Below are positions 15,444 through 23,318 of a stretch of DNA of 64,000 bases, one piece after another (position 1 is the stretch's first letter; the number at the start of each line of letters is the position of its first letter). A program made the position numbers and the translations under genes. Location: positions 1,612,001-1,676,000 of the forward strand of contig NZ_CP109444.1 of assembly GCF_036227225.1 (NCBI RefSeq), in the 5' to 3' direction. The notes under the pieces were generated by a model. It was not told where the DNA came from. It worked only from the letters and a program-made list of their open reading frames with translations, and did no database searches. This stretch comes from Streptomyces sp. NBC_01478. Its GTDB lineage: Bacteria; Actinomycetota; Actinomycetes; Streptomycetales; Streptomycetaceae.

Positions 15444-16921
15444 ACGGCGGGCACCGCCTCCGGGCTCGCGGCCTGCCGCTCCTGGCGCTGGACCCGGGCG
15501 CGGCCCAGGGCGAGGGTGCCGAGGAAGCCGAGGGCGAGTGCGGCCAGGACGCCGAGGTTGGCGTAGGCCCAGGCGCCGGACTTGCCGCCGAGGCCGAGCG
15601 GGTCGAGCAGATAGCCCTGCCAAGTCAGCCAGCTCGCGGCCGTGTTGGTGACCAGGCCCCAGCCGATCGCGGTGGCGGCGAGGGTGAGGAGGAGGGGTGT
15701 GAGTGCTACGTCGCCGTAGCGGCCGGTCGGTCGGAAGAGGTCGGCCTCGTCGTAGTCGCGGCGGCGCAGGGCGAGGTCGGCGAGCATGATGCCGCACCAT
15801 GCGGCGATGGGGACGCCGAGGGTGGTGAGGAAGCCCATGAACTGGCCGAGGAAGTTGTCGGCGAAGAACACGATGTAGATCGAGCCGGCGATCATCAGGA
15901 CGCCGTCGACGAGCGCGGCGAGATAGCGCGGTACCCGGAGGCCGGCCGAGAGGAGGGCGAGGCCGGAGGAGTAGATGTCGAGGACCGCGCCGCCGACCAG
16001 GCCGAGGACGGCGACCACGGCGAAGGGGACCAGGAACCAGGTGGGCAGGATCGTCGTGAGCGCGCCGATCGGGTCGGCGGCGATCGCCTTGTTGAGCGCG
16101 CTGGAGGAGCCGGCCAGCAGCAGGCCGAAGACCAGCAGGAGCAGCGGGGCGACGGAGGCGCCGAAGGTGGTCCAGCCGATCACGCCTCTGCTGGACGAAC
16201 TCCGGGGCAGATAACGGGAGTAGTCGGCGGCGGCGTTGACCCAGCCGAGGCCGAAGCCGGTCATCATGAAGACCAGCGCGCCGATGAACTCCTGGGCGGA
16301 GCCCGCCGGCAGGGCGCTGACCGTGTTCCAGTGGATGTGGTCGGCGACGAGGGCGATGTAGACGACGGTGAGCACGGCGGTGACCACGGTGATGACCGTC
16401 TGGAGCCGCATGATCAGGTCGAAGCCCATGACTCCGCCGACGACGATGAGCGCGCCGACGATGATCAGTGCGACCACCTTGGTCTCCGTGCCGCCGCCCC
16501 AACTGAGTCTGTCGAACACGGTCGCGGTGGCCATGGTCGCGAGGGCGGTGAGGACGGTCTCCCAGCCGACGGTGAGGACCCAGGAGATCACCGACGGCAG
16601 CCGGTTGCCGCGCACGCCGTAGGCGGCGCGGCTGAGCACCATCGTCGGCGCGGAGCCGCGCTTGCCCGCGACCGCGATGAAGCCGCAGAGCAGGAAGGAG
16701 AAGACGATCCCGATCACACCGGCGACGAGCGCCTGCCAGAAGGAGATCCCGAAGCCGAGCGCGAACGCGCCGTAACTCAGGCCCAGGATCGAGACGTTGG
16801 CGCCGAACCAGGGCCAGAACAGGGTGCGCGGGGTGCCTTTGCGCTCGGCGTCGGCGATCACGTCGAGGCCGTGTGTCTCGACCTGGAGCTGCCGGGACCG
16901 GGAAGTCTGTGAGTCCGCCAT
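15440..16921 (-). CDS. NCS1-family nucleobase/hydantoin permease
   Basis: 493 residues and about twelve membrane spans. Family markers are the cytoplasmic N-terminus ending in RTLFWPWFGANVSILGLSYG, the RAAYGVRGNRLPS loop and the GFGLGWVNAAADYSRYLPR block between spans, as in cytosine (CodB), allantoin and hydantoin transporters. It is the first gene of the leftward operon and overlaps the hydrolase gene. It would import a purine, pyrimidine or hydantoin-type compound by cation symport. The AADYSRYLP motif supports a CodB-like member. Confidence 0.87.
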   Translation of the reverse strand: MADSQTSRSRQLQVETHGLDVIADAERKGTPRTLFWPWFGANVSILGLSYGAFALGFGISFWQALVAGVIGIVFSFLLCGFIAVAGKRGSAPTMVLSRAAYGVRGNRLPSVISWVLTVGWETVLTALATMATATVFDRLSWGGGTETKVVALIIVGALIVVGGVMGFDLIMRLQTVITVVTAVLTVVYIALVADHIHWNTVSALPAGSAQEFIGALVFMMTGFGLGWVNAAADYSRYLPRSSSSRGVIGWTTFGASVAPLLLLVFGLLLAGSSSALNKAIAADPIGALTTILPTWFLVPFAVVAVLGLVGGAVLDIYSSGLALLSAGLRVPRYLAALVDGVLMIAGSIYIVFFADNFLGQFMGFLTTLGVPIAAWCGIMLADLALRRRDYDEADLFRPTGRYGDVALTPLLLTLAATAIGWGLVTNTAASWLTWQGYLLDPLGLGGKSGAWAYANLGVLAALALGFLGTLALGRARVQRQERQAASPEAVPAV

Positions 16922-16934
16922 CGTCGACCTACCT

Positions 16935-16942
16935 GTCTAGAC
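16935..16942. promoter_or_regulatory. GTCTAGAC palindrome, candidate GntR/HutC operator
   Basis: A perfect eight-base palindrome, 14 bases before the permease start. The same core is the centre of HutC-group GntR operators such as DasR sites, but the flanks here (CCT and GTG) do not extend the DasR consensus. The GntR protein encoded in the same operon is the natural candidate ligand. Confidence 0.5.
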
Positions 16943-17120
16943 GTGTTTAGTAGAAGCTAGGTCGGGTGCCGGCGGGCGTCAAGGGGGCGCGGCGGACGTT
17001 CCGCTCATCGGCACAGCACGCGACAGGGCACCGGCCGGTCAGCAGGCTGTGCCCATCGGTCGGGGCGTCAGGCGTACCGCACACGGGTGCCGCGCTTCCG
17101 CACTGTCGAAGGGGGCCGCC

Positions 17121-18320
17121 ATGGAGTCGTCCGGGACGCGTCAGGGGTACGGCGAAGCCGCCCGCACTCCCCGCGGGGTCCTCCCCCGCGTCCGCGACCC
17201 GTTGGCTCTGCTGAGCGCGGAGTTCGACGGCGTCCACGACGTGTGGCGCTCGGCCGCGGGCACCGTGTGTGTGGCCGGGCCGGAGTCGGCCCGGGCGGTG
17301 CTCGGCAACCGGGACGGGACCGTCGTCGACATGTCCGACTTCTACCGGACCCGGCACGGGGACTTCGGGCCGCGTGCGGCGCAGATCCGGATCGGGCGCG
17401 CGGCCCGCGCCCTGATGCGTCGTCATCTGGACGCGCGAAGGGCGGAGTTGCCGGGTCTCGTCGCCGAACTCCTCACCCCCGGCGCCGTCTGGCCGGACGC
17501 CGGGAACCTGCTCGTCCTCCGGCATCTGCGGGACCTGCTGCTGCACCGGGACGCGCCACCCCAACTGCACACCACCGTCGAGCGGATCGTGCGCCGAGCG
17601 GTCCTGGCGGGCGCGCGGCGCCGCCACTCGCCGGCCTCCCGGCTGCTCTTCCGGCGCCGTGCGCTGAGCGTGCTGCACGCAGAAGTGCGCACCCGGCAGC
17701 GTGAGTTGACGGGACCGCGCGAACCGCGCGACCTGCTCGACGTGGTGGTGGGCGAGAGCGAGCCCGGGGCCGATCCGAAGGATCTCGCCGAGGTCTATCT
17801 CTCCTTCCTGTTCGCCACCGTCGGCTCGGTCGGCTTCGCGCTCGGCTGGTCGGTGTATCTGCTCGGCACGCACCCCGACTCCCTTGCCGCGAAGCCGAGT
17901 TGGGTGGTGCGGGAGGCGTTGCGGCTGTGGCCGGTGGCGTGGCTGTTCGCCCGGACACCAAGCCGTGCGCAGGACCTGGGCGGGACCGCGGTGACCCCGC
18001 GCGACCAACTCGCCGTCTGCACCTATCTGGTGCACCGGCATCCCGGGTACTGGGAGCGGCCGGACGAGTTCGTGCCGGAGCGCTGGGCGGAGGGCGCGCC
18101 GGACTCGGCGTATCTGCCGTTCGGGCACGGGCCGCACACCTGCGCCGGGGCGACCGTCACCATGCGGCTGCTCGAAGATCTCGTCGAACTCATCACCCGT
18201 GACCGGCGGTTGTCGGTCACCCCCCATGACGGCGCCGGTCCTCAGGTGGGCCCGGCGCTCGCTCCACCGCGTTTCACCGCGGTGCTGAGCGCCCGCCCCG
18301 GCTGTCCCGGAAGGAGGTGA
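17121..18320 (+). CDS. Cytochrome P450 (first of pair, RiPP-associated)
   Basis: 399 residues, a soluble bacterial P450. The K-helix is VVREALRLW (Glu-x-x-Arg), followed by a PERW-type meander (FVPERWAEG) and the heme-binding loop FGHGPHTCAG with the Cys ligand about residue 341. The I-helix reads FLFATVGSVGFALGW, so the usual acid-alcohol pair for O2 activation is absent, as in some peptide-crosslinking P450s. ATG 17121 is preceded by GAAGGGGG. Its last codons carry the ribosome site of the 28-codon peptide gene, so the two are coupled. It probably installs an oxidative aromatic crosslink on that peptide; this is inference. Confidence 0.88.
   Translation: MESSGTRQGYGEAARTPRGVLPRVRDPLALLSAEFDGVHDVWRSAAGTVCVAGPESARAVLGNRDGTVVDMSDFYRTRHGDFGPRAAQIRIGRAARALMRRHLDARRAELPGLVAELLTPGAVWPDAGNLLVLRHLRDLLLHRDAPPQLHTTVERIVRRAVLAGARRRHSPASRLLFRRRALSVLHAEVRTRQRELTGPREPRDLLDVVVGESEPGADPKDLAEVYLSFLFATVGSVGFALGWSVYLLGTHPDSLAAKPSWVVREALRLWPVAWLFARTPSRAQDLGGTAVTPRDQLAVCTYLVHRHPGYWERPDEFVPERWAEGAPDSAYLPFGHGPHTCAGATVTMRLLEDLVELITRDRRLSVTPHDGAGPQVGPALAPPRFTAVLSARPGCPGRR
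18311..18320 (+). promoter_or_regulatory. Perfect Shine-Dalgarno for the small peptide gene
   Basis: AAGGAGGTGA, fully complementary to the 16S anti-SD, overlaps the stop of the first P450 gene and lies six bases from the ATG at 18327. It is the strongest ribosome site noticed in the window and fixes the start of the 28-codon ORF. Confidence 0.85.
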
Positions 18321-18326
18321 ACGCGC

Positions 18327-18413
18327 ATGCACTCCCTGTATCTCAAGGCGAAGTCCGTCCTCAACATCCGAGGCTCGTACGGGCAGTTCTGGTACCTGTA
18401 CCACCACATCTGA
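18327..18413 (+). CDS. Putative RiPP precursor peptide, 28 residues, between two P450 genes
   Basis: A 28-codon ORF (ATG 18327, TGA 18411) with a perfect Shine-Dalgarno. The first part is short, basic and hydrophobic (MHSLYLKAKSV, then an Arg-Gly), like a leader; the last eleven residues, YGQFWYLYHHI, are extraordinarily rich in Tyr, Trp, Phe and His, the residues P450s crosslink in biarylitides, cittilins and atropopeptides such as tryptorubin. It has no Cys, Ser/Thr-rich or lasso-type core. It is flanked by P450 genes on the same strand and followed by a strong hairpin, the usual way to raise precursor expression over the enzymes. I cannot assign it to a described family; no protease or exporter gene is adjacent. 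Confidence 0.8.
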   Translation: MHSLYLKAKSVLNIRGSYGQFWYLYHHI

Positions 18414-18420
18414 CCGGCCC

Positions 18421-18457
18421 GGCGCGGGGAGCCACCGAGCGGCCGGCTCCCCGCGCC
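18421..18457 (+). other. Intercistronic stem-loop between peptide and second P450
   Basis: GGCGCGGGGAGCC pairs perfectly with GGCTCCCCGCGCC (13 pairs) around an 11-base loop, eight bases after the peptide stop codon and 20 before the next ATG. Such hairpins behind precursor genes partly terminate transcription or protect the 3' end, giving excess precursor over the modifying enzyme. Confidence 0.75.
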
Positions 18458-18476
18458 CCACGAGGGGACGCTCATC

Positions 18477-19700
18477 ATGACCACACCGCAGCACCCCGAG
18501 GACTTCCTGCACTCCATCCGTACGCGCAGCGCCGCCGAGGACGGGATCTTCTGGGTCGACGACACCCGGCTCGGTGTGTTCGAACCGGAGGCCGCGCGCC
18601 GGGTCAGTGCCGAGAACTGGCATCGGTTCGTCCTGCACGACCGGCTGATCGACATGCTGCGGCGACGGCGCAGTCCCGAGGTGCGGTGGAGCGAGATCCG
18701 TTCCGCCTGGCTCACCCAGTTGCACACGCTGTCCACGCCGGAGCACCACGGCAGCCTGGTCGATCGCATGCAGCGGATCATCGACGAGCGGCTCGGCGAG
18801 GGCGTGGACCTGGTCATGCTCACCCAGGACGTGGCGCTGCGGTCCATGCTGCCGGTGGCGCTCTCGGGCCTCACGTCGAGTGAGGCCGAAGTGGTGCGCC
18901 GGGACCTGGAGTTGAAGCTGCTGCGGCTCGTCTCGCCCGAGCCGGCGGGGGTTTGGCACCATCTGAAGTTCATCGCCGTACAACTGCGGTCCGGGCTCGT
19001 CGTGCGCAGGGTGCTGCGGCAGCGCGCGGACGGCAGGCGGGGGCGCGAGCTGGACCTCGCCGATCCCTTCGTCGACCTGTTGCCCCGCCTCGGCATGGAC
19101 CGCGCGCTGGACGTGGTGACCACCGTCCTCACCGCGATCGGCGGGCCGCCGGGCACCGCCGCCGCGAGTCTGCTGTACGAGTTCGTCCGGCATCCCGAGT
19201 GGCAGGAGCGGCTCACCGAGGAGCTGAGCGCCGTGGATCCGGTGGCGTTCCGTACGGCTCCGACGCACGCGGCGCCGGTCACGCACCGGTTCGTGAAGGA
19301 GGTGCTGCGGCTGTGGAGCCCGCCGTTGCTGCTGGTGCGGCGTACCAAGTTCCCCTTCGACTTCGGCAAGGCCCGGCTGGAGCCCGGCGATTGGTATCTG
19401 CTGAGCCCGCATCTGATCCACCGTGACGAGCGGGTCTGGAAGCAGCCGGACGTCTTCGACCCGGACCGCTTCCTGCCGGGTGCCCCGCACGGGCCGGCGG
19501 ACCGCTCGTGTTACGTGCCGTTCGGCTGGGCGCCCAAGAAGTGCGTCGGCGCCAACATCGGGACGGTCCAACTGATGGCCCTGTGCCACCTGTTGTGCAC
19601 CCGCTACCGCCTGACCGTCGACCGTCCCGAGAGTCTCACGATGGCTCTGCGCTTCGCCCCGGTCCCGGAGGACTTCCGCGGCCGCCTCGCCCTGCGCTGA
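18477..19700 (+). CDS. Cytochrome P450 (second of pair, RiPP-associated)
   Basis: 407 residues. The K-helix is VKEVLRLWSPP, the meander FDPDRFLPG and the heme loop FGWAPKKCVG with the Cys ligand about residue 356. The I-helix region reads VLTAIGGPPGTAAASLLYE, so here too the acid-alcohol pair is missing. Sequence similarity to the first P450 is low beyond core motifs, so the two are not a recent duplication and probably catalyse different crosslinks. ATG 18477 has GAGGGGACG upstream. Together with the P450 at 17121 and the peptide it makes a minimal three-gene biosynthetic unit. Confidence 0.88.
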   Translation: MTTPQHPEDFLHSIRTRSAAEDGIFWVDDTRLGVFEPEAARRVSAENWHRFVLHDRLIDMLRRRRSPEVRWSEIRSAWLTQLHTLSTPEHHGSLVDRMQRIIDERLGEGVDLVMLTQDVALRSMLPVALSGLTSSEAEVVRRDLELKLLRLVSPEPAGVWHHLKFIAVQLRSGLVVRRVLRQRADGRRGRELDLADPFVDLLPRLGMDRALDVVTTVLTAIGGPPGTAAASLLYEFVRHPEWQERLTEELSAVDPVAFRTAPTHAAPVTHRFVKEVLRLWSPPLLLVRRTKFPFDFGKARLEPGDWYLLSPHLIHRDERVWKQPDVFDPDRFLPGAPHGPADRSCYVPFGWAPKKCVGANIGTVQLMALCHLLCTRYRLTVDRPESLTMALRFAPVPEDFRGRLALR

Positions 19701-19720
19701 GCAAGATCGCCGTCTGTCCC

Positions 19721-19743
19721 GGAACTCACGCGGAATTGTCCGT
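19721..19743 (+). promoter_or_regulatory. Possible ECF-sigma promoter before polysaccharide deacetylase
   Basis: GGAAC followed after 15 bases by CGT, the general shape of an extracytoplasmic-function sigma promoter, lies about 90 bases before the secreted deacetylase gene. The spacing is a little short and the match is small, so this is weak. Confidence 0.25.
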
Positions 19744-19830
19744 GGTCCGTAACAGAGGGATCCTTCCGCTCGTTTATCCCGTCCTGACGAATGCACGGAA
19801 CAGGGCAACAGGACAGGGAACAGGGCTGAC

Positions 19831-20613
19831 ATGGCACGGCATGGCGGGCGGGGATGGTACGGCCGGGTACTCGCGGCGGCGGTCGGGGTGACGGCGGTGG
19901 CGGCGGCCACCTCCGTGTGGACCGCGCAGGCCGGGGTCGTCGACGCGCAGCGGAACGGAGCCGACGCCCGTCCCGGCGCTGCGAGTTCGGCCCCGGCCCG
20001 GGTGGCGACCGTCTCGGAGGAGATCGTGCACGCCTCCGACAAGGGCGCCCACGGCGTCAACATCACCATCGACGACGGGCCGGACCCGACCTGGACGCCG
20101 GAGGTGCTCCAAGTCCTGCGGGAGAACGGCGTAAAGGCCACCTTCTGCATGGTGGGCACGCAGGCCGAGGCCCACCCCGACCTGGTCAAGGCGGTCGTGG
20201 CGGCCGGGCACCGGCTGTGCGACCACACGGTCTCGCACGACACCACGATGGACAAGAAGTCCGAGGCCTATCAGTCGAAGGAGATCCTGGACGCCGCGAG
20301 CATGATCACCAAGGCGTCCGGTGGTGTCCGCCCCGAGTACTACCGGGCGCCGGGCGGCGCCTTCACGCCGTACAGCCGGCATCTCGCCGCTTCGCAGGGG
20401 ATGCGCCCGCTGGGCTGGAACGTCGACTCCAAGGACTTCGAACTCCCGGGCACGGACGCCATCATCGCCACCGTCAAGACCGAAGTGCCCAACGGGCCGA
20501 CCATCCTGTTCCACGACGCCGGCGGCGACCGCTCCGAGACCGTGGCCGCGCTGCGCGAGATCCTGCCGTGGCTGAAGCAGCAGGGTTATTCGTTCGGGTT
20601 CCCGGTGCGCTGA
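19831..20613 (+). CDS. Secreted polysaccharide deacetylase (NodB domain)
   Basis: 260 residues. The N-terminus is a signal peptide or membrane anchor (two Arg, then LAAAVGVTAVAAATSVW), followed by a NodB homology domain (carbohydrate esterase family 4): TIDDGPDPTWTPEVLQ carries the catalytic and metal-binding Asp pair, HTVSH the two metal-binding His, RAPGGAFT the third motif, NVDSKDFE the fourth and ILFHDAGG the fifth. The usual TFDDGP is TIDDGP. It would remove N-acetyl groups from cell-wall peptidoglycan or another beta-1,4-linked polymer outside the cell. Confidence 0.88.
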   Translation: MARHGGRGWYGRVLAAAVGVTAVAAATSVWTAQAGVVDAQRNGADARPGAASSAPARVATVSEEIVHASDKGAHGVNITIDDGPDPTWTPEVLQVLRENGVKATFCMVGTQAEAHPDLVKAVVAAGHRLCDHTVSHDTTMDKKSEAYQSKEILDAASMITKASGGVRPEYYRAPGGAFTPYSRHLAASQGMRPLGWNVDSKDFELPGTDAIIATVKTEVPNGPTILFHDAGGDRSETVAALREILPWLKQQGYSFGFPVR

Positions 20614-20770
20614 AATGGCGCTCACTGTTTTTGGGTGACGAATATGTGTGGGAAATGTGCCAACGGTCGGCGAGGTAGCAGCATTTAAGCGTGTCAGTGC
20701 CGATTCGCGCTGCTGTCGATTCGCCATGAAGGCTTGCGGCGATATCAGGCGTGCAGTAACTACGTGATAC

Positions 20771-21433
20771 ATGAACCTGTTCAACCGTGCTGCGCCCCTC
20801 CGCCGCTCGGCACCCCCCGCCACCGCCCCGCAACGCCCGGCCGCCCCACCGGCCTTCACCTCCTCCGGCCTGCCCGATCCCGACCTGGCGGCGCTGACCG
20901 GAGAGTGGATGATCGACCCCGCGCACAGCCGGATCGGCTTCTCCGTCCGGCACGCGATGGTGACGACCGTGCGCGGGTCTTTCGCCGAATACAAAAGCCG
21001 GCTCTACTTCGACGGCGGCAACCCCGCCCGTTCGCGGGCGGAGATCGTGGTGTCCACCGGCAGCGTCGACACCGGCGTGGAACAACGCGACGCGCACTTG
21101 GTCGGCCGTGACTTCCTGGACTCCGCCACGTTCCCCCGGATGCGGTTCGCCAGCACCGCCGTGCAAATGGCCGGCAACGATGTCTATCGCATGCTCGGTG
21201 ACCTCACCATCAAGGACGTCTCCCGTCCCGTCGTCCTGGAACTCACCTATATCGGCCATGTCACCGACCCGTTCGGCTACGAGCGCGCGGGCTTCGACGG
21301 CACCACCACCATCGACCGCTCCGACTGGGGTCTGACCTACAACTCCCGGCTGGCCGAGGGCGGTGCGATGGTGAGCGAGAAGGTGCGGCTCCAGTTCGAC
21401 ATAGCGGCGATCCGTACGGCGCCGACCGACTGA
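20771..21433 (+). CDS. YceI-family protein
   Basis: 220 residues. After a variable Pro/Ala-rich N-terminus the YceI lipocalin-like barrel is clear: GEWMIDPAHSRIGFSVRHAMVTTVRGSF, ARSRAEIVVSTGSVDTGVEQRDAHL, FPRMRFAST, YRMLGDLTIKDVSRPVVLE and FDGTTTIDRSDWGLTYN. Related proteins bind long polyprenoids or lipids and are often stress-induced. No signal peptide is visible, so it is probably cytoplasmic. The ribosome site before ATG 20771 is poor. The 157 bases upstream are comparatively A/T-rich for this genome and may hold the promoter. Confidence 0.87.
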   Translation: MNLFNRAAPLRRSAPPATAPQRPAAPPAFTSSGLPDPDLAALTGEWMIDPAHSRIGFSVRHAMVTTVRGSFAEYKSRLYFDGGNPARSRAEIVVSTGSVDTGVEQRDAHLVGRDFLDSATFPRMRFASTAVQMAGNDVYRMLGDLTIKDVSRPVVLELTYIGHVTDPFGYERAGFDGTTTIDRSDWGLTYNSRLAEGGAMVSEKVRLQFDIAAIRTAPTD

Positions 21434-21440
21434 CGGAGCG

Positions 21441-23048
21441 TCACCGCCCGACGAACCGGCCGCCGACGATCGTGTGGACCGGGTTCAGGTCGCGCAGGGC
21501 CTCGCTCGGGCAGCGGGCGGGGTCCTGGTCCCAGACGGTGAGATCGGCGAGGCGGCCCGGGGTGAGGGTGCCGCGCAGATCCTGATCGCCGCACAGGCGG
21601 GCCGCGTTGACCGTGTGCAGGGTGACGGCCTCGTCGTAGGTGATGGCGTGTTCGGGGCCCTTGACGCCGATGACGGTCTGGCGGGTGGTCATGCCCCAGA
21701 CGGAGCGCATCGCGCCGAACTGGCCCACGGGGAAGTCCGATCCGGCGCTGACCTCGGCGCCCAGGTCGATCCAGCCGCGGGCGGGGAAGAGCCGGGCGAC
21801 GCGCTCCGGGCCCCAGAAGCCCTCCTCGACCTCGGCGGTGTCGTGCAGCAGCGGCTGCTGGATGGTGACGGGGATGCCCAACTCGACGGCGCGGGCCCGC
21901 TGTTCGGGTCCCGCCAGGCCGCCGTGCTCCATCACCAGCGTGCCGGCCGGCAGGCCCGGATTGCGGGTGAGGACACGCTCGTAGGCGTCCAGGAGGGTGC
22001 GGACCGCGCGGTCGCCGTAGGCGTGGGTGCCGACCCGCCAGCCGCGCCGGACCACGGCCTCGACGGCCTCGACCAGCGCGTCGGGCTCCCAGGTCAGCGT
22101 CCCGGAGAAGGCGTGGTCACAGGCGTACGGCTCCTCGGTCGCGCCGGCTTCGAGGCCGCCGTCGAGCCCGAACTTCACGCCCCACACCCGCAGCGCCGGG
22201 TCGGAGCCGGCACGCCAGTCCTCCATGGCGTCGAGCAGCTCCTCCACCTGGGCCGCGCCGGTCATGCCGAGCGCCGAGACCAGGGCGCGGACCCGGATGC
22301 CTAGCGCTCCGGCCTCGCGGGCGACCAGGAGGACGGCGTAGTCCTCGGGGCTGACCGCGCAGTCGCGCACCGTGCCGATGCCGGTGGCGGCGTACTGGGC
22401 GGTCGCGAGCCGCAGCCCGTCGATCCGCTGCGTCCGGTCCGGTCCCGGCACGAGGCGCTCCACCAACCCCATGGCGTTGTCGATCAGCCGCCCGTCGAGC
22501 CTGCCGTCGGCGTCGCGGCCGATGACACCGCCCGGCGGGACGGGGGTGTCCTCGGTGATGCCCGCCAGGCGCAGCGCGTAGCTGTTGACGATGTCGTTGT
22601 GGCCACCGCGCTTGACCAGGACGGGGTGTCGGTCGGTGGCGGTGTCGAGTTCGGCCGCGGTGGGCATCCGGCGCTCGGCGAGGTTGAGTTCCTGCCAGTT
22701 GGTGGTGGTGCGGATCCACTCGCCCTCGGGGGTCGCCTTGGCCCGCTGCCGGATCAGGTCGAGGAACTCGGGGATGTCATGGGCCTGGTGGACGGGCACG
22801 TCGTACGCGCCGAGCGCCGCGTAAATGAGGTGCGTGTGGGTGTCGTCGAACGCGGGCAGCACCGTGGCGCCGGGCAGGTCGTGGACCGTGGTGTGCGGGC
22901 CCACCCAGGCGTCGAGTCCGTCCGGGTCCGGCGAGAGGGCCGCGATGCGGTCGCCCCGCACGGCCAGCGCCCGCTGCGGTGCCTGGCCGGGCACCAGGGT
23001 GTGGATCGCGTCGGCCCGGATCACCAGGTCCGCTCCGTGATCGGTCAT
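21441..23048 (-). CDS. Amidohydrolase, YtcJ/exoenzyme-regulatory type
   Basis: 535 residues, an amidohydrolase-superfamily TIM barrel of the amidohydro_3 (YtcJ-like) group. Metal-binding THTH occurs in PAFDDTHTHLIYAALGAYD, the carbamylated-Lys position is in VKFGLDGGLEAGA, later His residues are in GTHAYGDRAV and VMEHGGLAGP, and the terminal Asp in SAGSDFPVG. The C-terminal GTLTPGRLADLTVWDQDP is standard for the family. ATG 23048 has GGGAGAGA upstream. It hydrolyses some amide or imide; the substrate is not deducible. It is transcribed divergently from the LAL regulator at 23319. Confidence 0.85.
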   Translation of the reverse strand: MTDHGADLVIRADAIHTLVPGQAPQRALAVRGDRIAALSPDPDGLDAWVGPHTTVHDLPGATVLPAFDDTHTHLIYAALGAYDVPVHQAHDIPEFLDLIRQRAKATPEGEWIRTTTNWQELNLAERRMPTAAELDTATDRHPVLVKRGGHNDIVNSYALRLAGITEDTPVPPGGVIGRDADGRLDGRLIDNAMGLVERLVPGPDRTQRIDGLRLATAQYAATGIGTVRDCAVSPEDYAVLLVAREAGALGIRVRALVSALGMTGAAQVEELLDAMEDWRAGSDPALRVWGVKFGLDGGLEAGATEEPYACDHAFSGTLTWEPDALVEAVEAVVRRGWRVGTHAYGDRAVRTLLDAYERVLTRNPGLPAGTLVMEHGGLAGPEQRARAVELGIPVTIQQPLLHDTAEVEEGFWGPERVARLFPARGWIDLGAEVSAGSDFPVGQFGAMRSVWGMTTRQTVIGVKGPEHAITYDEAVTLHTVNAARLCGDQDLRGTLTPGRLADLTVWDQDPARCPSEALRDLNPVHTIVGGRFVGR

Positions 23049-23115
23049 CGTTCTCTCCCGCTTCTTCGCGACATCCGCTGACCAGGTTTTTGTACGACCG
23101 ATCTGCCGGTTCGCA

Positions 23116-23147
23116 CGTATTTGGCGGCTCGTGAAGCAGGAAATACG
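23116..23147. promoter_or_regulatory. Inverted repeat in the amidohydrolase/LAL intergenic region
   Basis: CGTATTT and AAATACG are perfect seven-base arms separated by 18 bases, in an otherwise featureless 270-base divergent region. A/T-containing arms stand out in this genome, so it may be an operator shared by the divergent genes. Confidence 0.35.
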
Positions 23148-23318
23148 ACACTCCCACCTCCTCAAATGGAGATCATGCGCCAATCGACGGACATCGACAC
23201 CGCACCCCTCCCGGGCACCGTTCGAGCGCACGGGGCCGGTCCCCCACCGCGGACCATGATTGACAAGGCGATTCCGCAACGGTTGTCATGAACACTTGCC
23301 GAGATCCCCGAGGACACC

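Noticed and set aside
16935..16942. DasR binding site
   Set aside because: Only the GTCTAGAC core matches; the flanking bases do not fit the longer DasR consensus, so a local GntR operator is more likely.
16947..20255. Very long open frame on the minus strand across the P450-peptide-P450 region
   Set aside because: It is antisense to three genes with clear P450 motifs and a ribosome site; its translation is Arg/Gly/His-rich low-complexity sequence as expected of a G+C-rich shadow frame.
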